A stretch of 64,000 nt of DNA from Candidatus Planktophila lacus (GCF_002287925.1 NZ_CP016769.1:682001-746000); one strand, 5' to 3'; positions 43,743 to 53,179 are shown, counted from the stretch's first letter. Notes: generated from the sequence alone by a model not told the origin. Translations and numbers: made by a program.

Positions 43743-44471
43743 CTAGAACGGTGGCCAAGGAACTGCTGGCCAATCTGGGTTAGGTTCCGGAAAACACTTC
43801 TCAGCAAGGGCTCTATCGATCCGATCAACAGTTGCATCCAACTCTTCTTCTTCAATCAAACCCAGAACAACATCTCGCTTCTCAGTTGCAATCAACATTC
43901 TTGCTAATTGTAAAAGTTCTAGCTCGGCCGGAGAGAAAGGCTGCTTCGCCCACTGCCACAAAACAGTCCGCAATTTATCTTCAGTGTGAAAGGTAACGCC
44001 GTGATCGCATCCATAGACCGCGCCTTCTGACGTAGGAATCAAATGACCAATTTTTCGATCTGTGTTGTTAGTTATCAAATCAAGTAGAGCGATATTGCGA
44101 AGTTCTGGGTTATCTTCCTTAAAGAACTCCATTAAATCTACGTTCTCATCAATATCTATCCAAAGTTGAACCATTCCAGTTCCGTAAGGACCATCACGTA
44201 GAACTGTCGGTGGCACAAGATGTAAACCTAACCAATGGCTGACTAAAAAAGTCAAATATTCACGATTAGCTAAGGTGCCATCGGGGAAATCCCAAAGCGG
44301 ACGTTCACCTGCAATTGGTTTGTAGATACAAATTAAAGTTCTTTCCTTAACTTCACATGAGGCGTACAAAGTTGCATTGGATGCATCAACCAATCTGCCG
44401 GTCACTGATATCTCACCGTGGCTAAGATCTCGCAGATATTCTTCAATTTCCTGAGCTCCGAGAAAACTCAT
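43743..44471 (-). CDS. SCO1664-family protein, atypical kinase fold
   Basis: 242 aa. It matches an actinobacterial family of unknown function whose C terminus resembles phosphatidylinositol 3/4-kinases. Kinase-like features visible here are the Lys in RTLICIYKPIAGERP, a catalytic-loop-like LITNNTDRKIGHLIP and the metal-binding-type VYGCDHGVTF, near 113-145. No substrate is known. It lies 10 bases upstream of mshC on the - strand and overlaps DUF3090 by four bases. Confidence 0.85.
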   Translation of the reverse strand: MSFLGAQEIEEYLRDLSHGEISVTGRLVDASNATLYASCEVKERTLICIYKPIAGERPLWDFPDGTLANREYLTFLVSHWLGLHLVPPTVLRDGPYGTGMVQLWIDIDENVDLMEFFKEDNPELRNIALLDLITNNTDRKIGHLIPTSEGAVYGCDHGVTFHTEDKLRTVLWQWAKQPFSPAELELLQLARMLIATEKRDVVLGLIEEEELDATVDRIDRALAEKCFPEPNPDWPAVPWPPF

Positions 44472-45016
44472 CTTCGGTATCCATTTGCACGGGGACAGAG
44501 ATGGCCACTCGGATCAATTGGGCCACCGCAGAATGGACAAGGTGCACGACCGGCGCCAACGACTGCGATGGCGCGTTTTGCAAAACTTTCGGCATAACCC
44601 AGCGGAATCAAAACCCGCAATATGTCCTGGCTATCTGATAACTCCATCAACAATTCTTCATCTTCAGGAGATTGGCTATCTGCGATCGCTTGAAGATCTA
44701 TCTCAATCATCTTGCGATCTGACAGGTAAGCCAGACCGATAACTCCAACGCGAAACTCTTCATCGATAGGCGTCTCGAGCGGTTGATCATCACGACCTGC
44801 ACGCTCAAAGACTGTTAACGGCTCTGATGATCTAACTTCTCGAAGAATCTGTTGAGTTCTCTCAGCAAGTGCAGCCACTTGCGCCTTTTCTAGCGAAACC
44901 GAAATCAACCGTGATCCTGCTCGCGCTTGAAGAAAGAAAGTGCGCTCCCCCGGTACGCCTACTGTTCCAGCGACAAAACGCTCTGCCGGATCAAAGAGGA
45001 AGATCTGACCGCTCAT
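44468..45016 (-). CDS. DUF3090 family protein
   Basis: 182 aa. The family shows an opening RFVAGTVGVPGERTFFLQARAG and an RLISVSLEKAQVAALAERTQQIL helix, and ends with a zinc-ribbon-like Cys set CPFCGGPIDPSGHLCPRANGY. The function is unknown. It is always found with a phosphomutase-like gene and a SCO1664-family gene in actinobacteria, and here lies between them with four-base overlaps on both sides. Confidence 0.87.
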   Translation of the reverse strand: MSGQIFLFDPAERFVAGTVGVPGERTFFLQARAGSRLISVSLEKAQVAALAERTQQILREVRSSEPLTVFERAGRDDQPLETPIDEEFRVGVIGLAYLSDRKMIEIDLQAIADSQSPEDEELLMELSDSQDILRVLIPLGYAESFAKRAIAVVGAGRAPCPFCGGPIDPSGHLCPRANGYRR

Positions 45017-45717
45017 CCCTTACCTTTGCGCCCAGATCCTCCACCAAGTAGCGCTGACACACCCTTCTTCTTGGAACTCTCTTCTCTTAAGAAGGAAGTG
45101 ATTGGAGATGTAGTGCTATTTAAAGTCAGAACTCGATAATCAACACCGTTAAAATCAAGAACGGTTATCGATGCGGGATCAATGACGATCTTTTGAAAAT
45201 GATCTAAATGGGTACCTAATACGCTGGCAATAATCGATTTAATTACATCACCATGACTCACTAGAAGCTTCGCACCTCTACCTGAAGTATTTGCTGCTCC
45301 ATTTAAAGCGCGCATCGCTCGGGCTTGGACATCTAAAAGTCCTTCACCGCCCGGAAAGTACATCGCGCTTGGAGTATTTTGCACAACTTTCCAAGCCTTA
45401 TCTTTGGAAAGAACAGATAACTTTCTACCAGTCCACTTTCCATAATCCACTTCCACGAGATCGCTCTCAACTTCAATTAACGATTTAACCCCACTGCTCT
45501 TCGACAGTTGCGTCAATAGTGGTTCAATCGTTTGCGCACAGCGCTCCATAGGGCTAACTCTGATTAAGGAAAAATCAACGCCTTTTAATCTCTTCGCAAC
45601 ATTCAACGATTCTTTTCTCCCGCGATCAGAGAGATCTACACCAGGTGCTCTTCCGGCAAGGATTGCTTTGGCATTGGCTGTGGAATGTGCATGCCTCAAT
45701 AAAACTATCCGTGTCAT
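45013..45717 (-). CDS. Histidine-phosphatase family protein (MSMEG_4193 type)
   Basis: 234 aa. Phosphoglycerate-mutase-like fold: the phospho-His motif VLLRHAHSTANAKAIL at the N terminus, VSPMERCAQTIEPL near 52, E/D acid in EVDYGKWTGRKL near 85 and the second His in KLLVSHGDVIKSI near 150. This is the head of the operon to mshC. The substrate is unknown; together with the kinase-like protein two genes on, it could act on the same molecule (inference). Confidence 0.87.
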   Translation of the reverse strand: MTRIVLLRHAHSTANAKAILAGRAPGVDLSDRGRKESLNVAKRLKGVDFSLIRVSPMERCAQTIEPLLTQLSKSSGVKSLIEVESDLVEVDYGKWTGRKLSVLSKDKAWKVVQNTPSAMYFPGGEGLLDVQARAMRALNGAANTSGRGAKLLVSHGDVIKSIIASVLGTHLDHFQKIVIDPASITVLDFNGVDYRVLTLNSTTSPITSFLREESSKKKGVSALLGGGSGRKGKG

Positions 45718-45767
45718 GTTAGAAGGTTATCCGCAAAATTCATTTGCGTCTTGCTAGGGTGGCCGCC

Positions 45768-46718
45768 ATGGAACTTCGTCGCGCTGGCCGATCAGGTCTT
45801 TCGCTATCGCGCCTTGCCTTAGGCACGATGACCTGGGGGCGAGATACCGATACCCATGAAGCAGCCGACCAAGCCCGCGCCTTTATAGATGCTGGCGGAA
45901 ATTACTTTGACTCAGCTAGTCACTACGGCGATGGAGATGCTGAGCGGGTAATTGGTGGATTAATCGGAACGCTCTTCAAACGAGAAGATGTCGTTATCTC
46001 AACTAAGGCAGGTTCTTCATACATAGACGGTTCTTTAGTAACCGACAATACGCGCACCTCTTTAATGAGTTCACTCGATAAATCACTCACTCGACTAGGT
46101 ACAAGTTATGTAGATATCTGGATGATTCAAAGTTGGGATGATGCTGCGCAATTAGAAGATGCGCTATCGGCTCTTGATTGGGCATATACCTCTGGTCGCG
46201 CCAGATATGTAGGAATTTCAAACTTCAACGGTTGGCAGAGCGCACGAGCTATCTCGTTACAGGAAGCCAATAGCAGCAAGGCACCTATCGCCGTTATGCA
46301 GAATGAATTTTCACTTCTAAATCGAAGAGTGGAAGAAGATTCGTTGCAATGCTCTCGCAATCTGGAATCCGGATTTATCGCATGGTCTCCGCTAGGTCGC
46401 GGTGTTCTAACCGGTAAATATCGCAACGGAATTCCTGCCGATTCTCGCGCTGCTACACCGCACTTCGCGCCCTTTATTGAACCTTACTTAAATGATCGTT
46501 CACGTCGCATAGTTGAAGCTGTCTCTGTTGCTGCTCAAGGTCTCGGCTATTCACCACTAGAGGTCGCCTTAGCTTGGGTACGTGATTTTCCCGGTGTTAC
46601 TAGTTCAGTCGTAGGTGCTCGTACCGCAGCTCAATTGCAGGGGATATTGGCTAGTGAAGAGATTGAACTTCCTGAAGTTGTACGTAACGCGTTAAACGAA
46701 GTTTCAGCAACTCTCTAA
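45768..46718 (+). CDS. Aldo/keto reductase
   Basis: 316 aa from the ATG chosen. NADPH-dependent oxidoreductase with the AKR residues visible: FDSASHYGDGDAERVIGG (Asp and Tyr), VVISTKAG (Lys), YVDIWMIQSWD in place of the usual His-containing HWPD, and SVVGARTAAQLQG for cofactor binding. The substitution of His by Gln-Ser in the catalytic loop is unusual. The ATG has AGGGTGG upstream; an open frame extends to 45744. It overlaps the convergent peptidase gene by 15 bases. Confidence 0.9.
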   Translation: MELRRAGRSGLSLSRLALGTMTWGRDTDTHEAADQARAFIDAGGNYFDSASHYGDGDAERVIGGLIGTLFKREDVVISTKAGSSYIDGSLVTDNTRTSLMSSLDKSLTRLGTSYVDIWMIQSWDDAAQLEDALSALDWAYTSGRARYVGISNFNGWQSARAISLQEANSSKAPIAVMQNEFSLLNRRVEEDSLQCSRNLESGFIAWSPLGRGVLTGKYRNGIPADSRAATPHFAPFIEPYLNDRSRRIVEAVSVAAQGLGYSPLEVALAWVRDFPGVTSSVVGARTAAQLQGILASEEIELPEVVRNALNEVSATL

Positions 46719-48011
46719 AAAGTCGTTAAGTACTCGTACTCCAAAGCGCAGGCCATCAATTGGAACTCGCTCATCTACTCCATGGAATAAAGACATAAAG
46801 TCGAGATCTGCTGGAAGGCGCAGTGGAGAAAAACCGTAACCAACAATTCCAATTTCAGAGAGCGCTTTGTTATCCGTGCCACCGCTCATCAGATAAGGAA
46901 CGGGAATTCCTTCTGGATCATGGGCGAGAATTGCAGCCTTCATCGCATCGACAAGCGGTGCATCAAAGTCAACTTCTAAAGCAATATCGTGAGAGATAGT
47001 TTCGATTAAAATATCAGGACCAACAATCGCTCTAACAGTCTCATTTAGCTCAGCTTCATAACCTGGTAGGAAACGTCCATCAATAACCGCACTTGCCGTT
47101 CCTGGAATTACATTTGCCTTATAGCCTGCTTCCAACATCGTTGGATTTGCAGTGTTCTGCAACGTTGCTCCAATCATTCGCGCAGTTGAACCAATCTCCT
47201 TCAAAAGCGGCCGTAGATCCTTCTCGTCATATGCTTTTCCAGTCACGCGCGCAACTTCTTTAAACAAATCTTTTACCGTCTTGGTGTAACGCTGTGGCCA
47301 TTCGTAGCGACCAATTTTGGCGACTGCTTCAGTTAGCGTCGTTAACGCATTTTCATCGTTCATCATCGAGCCATGGCCTGCGCGACCTTGCGCGGTTAAC
47401 TTCATCCAGTGAATACCCTTTTGTGCTGCTTCAATAAAGTAGAGACGCTTGCCATCGGCAACGGTTACGGAGAAACCACCAACTTCTGAAATCGCTTCTG
47501 AACAACCAGCGAATACTTCAGGGTGATTTGCCGTCATCCAACGAGAACCAAAGGTCATTCCTGCTTCTTCATCTGCGAAGAAGGCGAGAACAATGTCGCG
47601 TTCTGGAACATAACCGCGCTGCGCCCAATCTCGCACGATGGCCAAGATCATTGCATCCAAATTCTTCATATCAACTGCGCCACGACCCCAGATACATCCA
47701 TCTTTAATCTCGCCGGCGAAAGGATCCACTGACCATTCAGCAGCGTTAGCCGGCACGACATCGATATGTCCGTGGACAACGAGACCTGGTTTATCTGGGT
47801 TGCTCCCTTTAATTCGTGCGATTACGTTGCATCGCTTGGGCGCAGATTCATAAATTTTCGCTTCGATTCCAACTTCCGCGAGTGAGGCAACAATGTAGTT
47901 AGCAACCGCTTCTTCGTCGCCGCGTCCTTCACCAAAGTTCACACTAGGAATTCGGATTAAATCTTGGCAGATACGAATTGCTTCATCTTCAAAATTTCTT
48001 ATCTCGCTCAT
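46704..48011 (-). CDS. M20-family metallopeptidase
   Basis: 435 aa. Amidohydrolase fold with the two-zinc ligands: GLVVHGHIDVVPA near 78, WGRGAVDMKNLDAMI near 112, FFADEEAGMTFGS near 145 (catalytic Glu pair) and the C-terminal MSGGTDNKALSEIG. It resembles Rv2141c (annotated as a dapE-like hydrolase) but could be a dipeptidase or other acylase. The ATG at 48011 has the GGGGGAG heptamer ten bases upstream and is preferred over the GTG at 48029. Confidence 0.9.
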   Translation of the reverse strand: MSEIRNFEDEAIRICQDLIRIPSVNFGEGRGDEEAVANYIVASLAEVGIEAKIYESAPKRCNVIARIKGSNPDKPGLVVHGHIDVVPANAAEWSVDPFAGEIKDGCIWGRGAVDMKNLDAMILAIVRDWAQRGYVPERDIVLAFFADEEAGMTFGSRWMTANHPEVFAGCSEAISEVGGFSVTVADGKRLYFIEAAQKGIHWMKLTAQGRAGHGSMMNDENALTTLTEAVAKIGRYEWPQRYTKTVKDLFKEVARVTGKAYDEKDLRPLLKEIGSTARMIGATLQNTANPTMLEAGYKANVIPGTASAVIDGRFLPGYEAELNETVRAIVGPDILIETISHDIALEVDFDAPLVDAMKAAILAHDPEGIPVPYLMSGGTDNKALSEIGIVGYGFSPLRLPADLDFMSLFHGVDERVPIDGLRFGVRVLNDFLESC

Positions 48012-48095
48012 GCCGTCATTCTCCCCCACAATCGCTCGAAAAAGGACCTGCTTTTGCGTGGTTGCTTCAGCGTTGCTATCGTTTGCAGCGCACTG

Positions 48096-48179
48096 GTCCG
48101 GGTGGCGGAATTGGCAGACGCGCTAGCTTGAGGTGTTAGTGCCCGCAAGGGCTTGAGGGTTCAACTCCCTTCCCGGACA
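48096..48179 (+). tRNA. leuU: tRNA-Leu (GAG)
   Basis: The acceptor stem GTCCGGG (48096-102) pairs with CCCGGAC (48172-178), followed by discriminator A. A D-arm GTGGCGG...GACGCG, anticodon stem CTAGC/GTTAG with loop TTGAGGT (anticodon GAG at 48130-132), a leucine-type variable arm GCCCGCAAGGGC and a T-arm GGGTTCAACTCCC complete the cloverleaf. CCA is not encoded. It reads CUC and CUU. It lies just before apt on the + strand. Confidence 0.96.
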
Positions 48180-48206
48180 CGTTTAATGTGGTGGAATTGG
48201 ATCGTT

Positions 48207-48734
48207 ATGAAGTTAGCAGACGCCCTCTCCCTGATCAGAGATATTCCAGATTACCCAAAACCTGGCATCCTCTTTAAAGATATAACGCCGCTACTGGCCG
48301 ATCCAACTGCTTACTCAACTGTAATCAAAGCCTTCGCGTCTCAGATCGACGACGTAGATGTAATTGCTGGCATTGAAGCTCGTGGTTTTATCTTTGCCGC
48401 AGCGATTGCCTTAGAGAAAAGCGCTGGTTTCGTGCCCTTTAGAAAGAGTGGAAAACTCCCCTTTGAAACTATCGGCGCGAAATACGGTCTGGAATATGGC
48501 GAAGATGAGATAGAAGTTCATATCGATGCATTTGCCAATGGAAAAACGGTAGTGATTATTGACGACGTCCTAGCAACAGGCGGAACGATCGCTGCCGCGC
48601 TCGAACTCGCTGAACGCACTGGGGCGGTCGTTAAATCCGTTCAGGTTCTATTTGAAATTTCTGGACTCGGTGGCCGGGAGTTAATCGCCAAGCGTTTTCC
48701 CAAGATCGAGATTAAATCGTTGGTAACTTCTTGA
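48207..48734 (+). CDS. apt: Adenine phosphoribosyltransferase
   Basis: 175 aa from the ATG chosen. It salvages adenine to AMP with PRPP. Motifs: DYPKPGILFKDITPLL near 17, VIAGIEARGFIFAAAIAL near 53 and the PRPP-binding TVVIIDDVLATGGTIAAAL near 117. The frame is open back into the tRNA, so the first ATG beyond it that gives a normal N terminus was taken; an ATG at 48186 is possible. It ends overlapping the acyltransferase start. Confidence 0.95.
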   Translation: MKLADALSLIRDIPDYPKPGILFKDITPLLADPTAYSTVIKAFASQIDDVDVIAGIEARGFIFAAAIALEKSAGFVPFRKSGKLPFETIGAKYGLEYGEDEIEVHIDAFANGKTVVIIDDVLATGGTIAAALELAERTGAVVKSVQVLFEISGLGGRELIAKRFPKIEIKSLVTS

Positions 48735-50602
48735 GTTCTAAAGTTCGCATCCACCAGATCCAAGCGCTGCGTGCCGTCGCTGCAACGCTGGTTGTTCTCT
48801 TCCATGCAAAGTTAGCACCCGGTGGGTTCATTGGCGTAGATATCTTCTATGTGATCTCTGGATATCTAATAACTGGCATCATCATTAAAGAGATAAAGCT
48901 AATTGGCGCCTTTAACTACCGAAACTTCTTTTTGCGGCGAGCCAAGCGGTTACTGCCTGCCTCAATAAGCGTTCTGATACTTACCGCATTCGGGGCCTGG
49001 CTTTTTCTTCCACAAACTATTCGATCATCTCTGGGTCAGGATATCTTCGCCGCTTCGATCTATATTTCCAATTACCTTTTTGCTTGGTGGCAGAACGATT
49101 ATCAGAATCTAAACGCGACGCCATCGCCAGTAATTCACTACTGGTCGCTCGCCGTAGAGGAGCAGTTCTATCTACTCTGGCCACTGATAATTTTCACACT
49201 CTGGAAGATTGGTCGCCAACGCTTAGTCTTTCGCGGCGTTCTCGGTATCACCATCCTCTCTTTTCTATTCTCGCTCTTCCTAACTAACGCAGCACCGATC
49301 TGGGCTTTCTACAGTCTTCCAACTCGCGCTTGGGAACTCGGCGTTGGTGCTCTACTACTCTTCATTCCGAAAGAGCTTCTTGAAAAGAAATCTGTTTCTC
49401 GAACGCTGATTGTTTGGTTATCTGCGCTAACACTTCTCTATGGCGTAATTCGATTCAGTGACAACACGCCGTTCCCAGGTACTGCAGCTCTGTATCCGGT
49501 TTTGGCTACTGCGCTACTGATTGCTTTCATACATTCGTGGCCACCAATACTCAATGATTTTTCACGCCTGCGCTTTGTTCAATGGTTAGGTGAAATCTCC
49601 TATCCTTTCTATCTCTGGCACTGGCCTCTATTAGTAATTCCTACTACTCGCTTCGGTCGCCCTTTAACCCTGCTTGAGAGATTTCTCTTAATTGCCCTAA
49701 CCGCTCTAGCTGCCGATTTAACTCATAGATTTATTGAAAAACCATTCTCAAGAAGGAAATTATCAAATCGCCAGACTACAAAGTTCGCATTAGCGGCAAC
49801 TCTCTCCGGCGTTATGGTGGCAAGTGCAATATTGCTCACCACAAAAGATGACATCTCTCTCCCGAATGGTCGCTCCGTATCAATAGCGGCGGTCATGCAG
49901 AAGCCTAAGATTTATGACGATGGATGTCATGCAAATTATGGCAACAAAAACTCTCCAGAATGTCTCTACGGAGATGTTAATTCGAAGCGGAAGATCGTTC
50001 TCTATGGCGATTCTCATGCAGCGCAATGGTTTCCGGCCCTGGAAAAAATCGCAATCGATGAGGGGTTTGCGCTAATCAGTCTCACCAAATCCGCCTGTAC
50101 TGCCGTTGAAGTAGATCGTGTTAATTCAGGTGCTTTTAAAAACTCCGACTGCAACGCTTGGCGCGAGAACTCTATAAAGCGAATAAAGGATTTAAAGCCC
50201 GAAGCGGTTATCATGAGCGGATTCCAGCACTTCGCGTTTCCAGAGCGTTACTCATCGCGTGATGCCTGGTGGTATGAAGGACAGCGTTCTCTCTATGCCA
50301 AGGTTTTGAATAGCTCTCCAAATTTGATTTATATCTCCGATACGCCCAAGCCACAGCGAGATATCCCTAGTTGCTTAGCAACAGCGAAGGACGATGAATG
50401 TGATGCCAATGAGAAATCTGATCCGCGAGTAGCAGGTGGGTTTATCGCGTTGGATCCAACTCCATGGCTCTGTACAGATTCCTGCCCGGCAATTGTCGAT
50501 GGGATCGTGGCCTATCGTGACGCCTCACATATAAGCGTTGATATGAGCGCGGTGCTTTCCGATAATCTTCGTGAATTCTTGAGGAGCAATGGCGTCATAT
50601 GA
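48731..50602 (+). CDS. OatA-like membrane acyltransferase with SGNH domain
   Basis: 623 aa. An acyltransferase-3 membrane domain of about ten helices (1-~365; opening IQALRAVAATLVVLFHAKLAPGGFIGVDIFYVISGYLI) is joined to an extracytoplasmic SGNH esterase-type domain from ~380: IVLYGDSHAAQWFPAL (block I GDS) near 418 and DASHISVDM (block V D-x-x-H) near 598. Such proteins O-acetylate peptidoglycan or exopolysaccharide at the cell surface. It starts at TTG inside the apt stop (TTGA). The substrate is unknown. Confidence 0.92.
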   Translation: MSSKVRIHQIQALRAVAATLVVLFHAKLAPGGFIGVDIFYVISGYLITGIIIKEIKLIGAFNYRNFFLRRAKRLLPASISVLILTAFGAWLFLPQTIRSSLGQDIFAASIYISNYLFAWWQNDYQNLNATPSPVIHYWSLAVEEQFYLLWPLIIFTLWKIGRQRLVFRGVLGITILSFLFSLFLTNAAPIWAFYSLPTRAWELGVGALLLFIPKELLEKKSVSRTLIVWLSALTLLYGVIRFSDNTPFPGTAALYPVLATALLIAFIHSWPPILNDFSRLRFVQWLGEISYPFYLWHWPLLVIPTTRFGRPLTLLERFLLIALTALAADLTHRFIEKPFSRRKLSNRQTTKFALAATLSGVMVASAILLTTKDDISLPNGRSVSIAAVMQKPKIYDDGCHANYGNKNSPECLYGDVNSKRKIVLYGDSHAAQWFPALEKIAIDEGFALISLTKSACTAVEVDRVNSGAFKNSDCNAWRENSIKRIKDLKPEAVIMSGFQHFAFPERYSSRDAWWYEGQRSLYAKVLNSSPNLIYISDTPKPQRDIPSCLATAKDDECDANEKSDPRVAGGFIALDPTPWLCTDSCPAIVDGIVAYRDASHISVDMSAVLSDNLREFLRSNGVI

Positions 50603-50638
50603 AGTCACTCTCGCCAATTTCCTTGATTAGATGCAAAG

Positions 50639-51298
50639 ATGCACCCCGTGGCTGAACTCATCTATTACTGCGGAACGATGGATAGTGGTAAATCCACGCT
50701 TGCACTGCAGACCGCCCACAACCATAAGAGCCGCGGACGTTCGGGTTTAATTTTCACAAGTAAAGATCGCGCCGGTTCTGGAGTTATCTCATCTCGTCTT
50801 GGCTTACAGAGCGCTGCGATTGAAGTTGATCCAGATCTGGATCTTCACAAGTTAGTTGTGGAACGTCTCTCTCTTGGAGATCGCATTGATTACATAATCT
50901 GCGATGAGGCCCAGTTCTATCAGGCAGAACAGATCGAACAACTTGCAAAGATCGTAGATGGTTTAGGGATTGATGTCTTCGCCTTTGGTATCTTGGCAGA
51001 CTTTCGCACGAAATTGTTTCCTGGATCGGCTCGATTGGTAGAACTTGCTGATCGAGTAAATACACTTCAAGTTGAGGCTCTTTGCTGGTGTGGTTCAAGA
51101 GCAACTCACAATGCCAGAACTCTCGGCGGAGTAATGGTTACCGAAGGTGAACAAGTCGTTGTCGGAGATGTTGCACCAGGTGCAGAAATTGCCTACGAAG
51201 TCTTGTGTCGACGCCACCACATGCGTCGCGTTACTGCGCGTGCATCTCGAGCAGGACATACTTCTCCATTACCTTTACCATTTACAGAGAACGAATAA
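50639..51298 (+). CDS. tdk: Thymidine kinase
   Basis: 219 aa. Type II TK: P-loop YYCGTMDSGKSTLALQT near 10, the DEAQF box IICDEAQFYQAEQI near 82, the catalytic region GILADFRTKLFPGS near 115, and the structural zinc cysteines CWCG and C-x-R-H in VLCRRHHM. It salvages thymidine to dTMP, in keeping with the other salvage gene here (apt). Confidence 0.95.
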   Translation: MHPVAELIYYCGTMDSGKSTLALQTAHNHKSRGRSGLIFTSKDRAGSGVISSRLGLQSAAIEVDPDLDLHKLVVERLSLGDRIDYIICDEAQFYQAEQIEQLAKIVDGLGIDVFAFGILADFRTKLFPGSARLVELADRVNTLQVEALCWCGSRATHNARTLGGVMVTEGEQVVVGDVAPGAEIAYEVLCRRHHMRRVTARASRAGHTSPLPLPFTENE

Positions 51299-51334
51299 AG
51301 AGCGCTAACTAGTCAATCAATCAGGGAGAGAAAA

Positions 51335-52375
51335 ATGAAAGTACGTGGATACGCTGCAATGAGCGCTAAGGCCCCGCTTGCTCCTTGGGAGTTTAAGCGT
51401 CGCGATCTTGGCGCACACGATGTCGCCCTAGATATTAAGTACTCCGGCATCTGTCATTCAGATATCCATCAAGCGCGTGAAGAATGGGGCCCAGCAATTT
51501 TCCCTATGGTTCCGGGCCACGAGATCGCGGGTGTCGTGACAAGTATTGGCTCTGCAGTATCCAAATTTAAAGTTGGAGATCTAATCGGCGTTGGCGTATT
51601 CGTTGACTCATGTCGCGTATGCGAGCCTTGCAAAAACGGAACGCAGCAATACTGCATCGAAGGAATGACTGGTACTTACAACCAATTAGAACGTGATGGA
51701 AAGACTCCTGCAATGGGAGGCTATGCAAATGTAATGGTCATTAATGAAGATTACGCTGTCACTATTCCTGCAAATCTTTCTCTAGATGGTGTGGCTCCCC
51801 TGCTCTGTGCTGGAATTACTTTGTATTCGCCAATTAAACATTGGAAGGCTGGCCCTGGTAAGAAAGTTGCAGTTATGGGACTTGGCGGACTTGGTCACAT
51901 GGGAGTCAAGTTTGCAGCTGCGATGGGAGCTGAAGTAACTGTCTTTTCGCATTCTCCTTCGAAGGAAGCAGATGCAAAGGCAATGGGCGCACATCGCTTT
52001 GTTTCAACAAAGTCTGAAGGTTTCCATAACAAGTACAGCAAGCACTTTGACTTAATCTTGAACACAGTCAGCGCTGAACTAGATATCAATATCTATCTCT
52101 CAATGCTCGGTGTCGACGGAACCCTCGTGGTTATTGGACTTCCTGGAAAGCCGTACTCGGTTGACGCCGGTTCGCTACTCCCAGCACGCCGTTCACTATC
52201 TGGATCAATGATCGGTGGCATCCCCGAGATGCAAGAGATGCTTGATTTCTGCGGAAAACATAACATTGTCAGTGACGTCGAGGTCATTAAGGCTGATTAC
52301 ATCAATGAGGCATACGAACGTACCGTCGCGAGCGATGTTAAATATCGCTTCGTTATTGATGCAACAACTTTCTAA
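51335..52375 (+). CDS. Zinc-containing alcohol dehydrogenase (NAD(P))
   Basis: 346 aa. MDR family, cinnamyl-alcohol/YahK-like group: catalytic zinc in GICHSDIHQAREEWG and GHEIAGVVTSIG, structural zinc cysteines in SCRVCEPCKNGTQQYC, and the Rossmann motif VAVMGLGGLGHMGVKFA near 170. It probably reduces aldehydes with NADPH. The ATG has AGGGAGAG seven bases upstream. It stands in its own transcript between tdk and a convergent membrane gene. Confidence 0.92.
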   Translation: MKVRGYAAMSAKAPLAPWEFKRRDLGAHDVALDIKYSGICHSDIHQAREEWGPAIFPMVPGHEIAGVVTSIGSAVSKFKVGDLIGVGVFVDSCRVCEPCKNGTQQYCIEGMTGTYNQLERDGKTPAMGGYANVMVINEDYAVTIPANLSLDGVAPLLCAGITLYSPIKHWKAGPGKKVAVMGLGGLGHMGVKFAAAMGAEVTVFSHSPSKEADAKAMGAHRFVSTKSEGFHNKYSKHFDLILNTVSAELDINIYLSMLGVDGTLVVIGLPGKPYSVDAGSLLPARRSLSGSMIGGIPEMQEMLDFCGKHNIVSDVEVIKADYINEAYERTVASDVKYRFVIDATTF

Positions 52376-52394
52376 ACATCCTTAGAAATAATCC

Positions 52395-53129
52395 CTATAG
52401 GAAGTTGTTAAGAACAAGAACAAAGATTGGCGCAATAAAGAGCGCCGGAAGCAAGTTGCCCACAGCAATATCTTTGATCTTGAGAAGTCGTAGACCGATG
52501 CATACCAACATCACTCCGCCTGTAATTGTCATGGCATCAACCTGATAACCCTCAAGAATGCTTCCTAGACCGAGTCCGATTACTGTCCAAATACCTTGAT
52601 AGATGGCTACTGGGATCACAGCGGCTGCTACGCCCCAGCCCAAACTTGCTGCAAAAGCCATTGCCGCAAAAAAGTCGAGACTGGATTTGAGAAGTAACTG
52701 ATCAATACCGGTAGACATTCCATCGCTAATTGAACCGAGTATCGCAAGCGGTCCTATCGCAAATAACAGCGCTGCTGAAACGAACCCTTCAATAAAGGTG
52801 CTCTCTTTGTGGGCACCGAATTTAACACGAAGGGCTTCACCCAATCCTTCGAGTCGGGATTCGAGTGAAAGTGCGGAACCGATTGCGCCACCGATTAGAA
52901 GTGAACCCAGAATTGCTAAGAGAGTCCAACCTTTAGGAATTGAATTGATGTAGCGATCACTCCACATTGGAGCTAACGCACTAACCGCGCCAAGAATTGT
53001 GATGAGCCCAAGTACTTCGGTTATGAGAATTCTTGTACGGGCCAACATGCGAGCACCCACTAGTACTCCGAGCGCCGCTCCCCCAACTATCGTTGTTACA
53101 TTTATCAAAGTGCCAAGGCCAACGAACAT
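52395..53129 (-). CDS. DUF554-family membrane protein
   Basis: 244 aa, about seven membrane helices. The family pattern is visible: GTLINVTTIVGGAALGVLVGARM at the start, the middle IDQLLLKSSLDFFAAMAFAASLG and the end GGVMLVCIGLRLLKIKDIAVGNLLPAL. The function is unknown. It converges on the alcohol dehydrogenase with a 19-base gap and is divergent from the next gene. Confidence 0.88.
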   Translation of the reverse strand: MFVGLGTLINVTTIVGGAALGVLVGARMLARTRILITEVLGLITILGAVSALAPMWSDRYINSIPKGWTLLAILGSLLIGGAIGSALSLESRLEGLGEALRVKFGAHKESTFIEGFVSAALLFAIGPLAILGSISDGMSTGIDQLLLKSSLDFFAAMAFAASLGWGVAAAVIPVAIYQGIWTVIGLGLGSILEGYQVDAMTITGGVMLVCIGLRLLKIKDIAVGNLLPALFIAPIFVLVLNNFL

Positions 53130-53179
53130 TCTGTAAGGATACGGCCTTTAAAGTCATTTAATTGCGTTAAACTCTCGAA

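Noticed and set aside
48096-48179. tRNA-Leu as an integration site.
   Set aside because: No repeated copy of its 3' end and no integrase or foreign genes follow; apt comes next.
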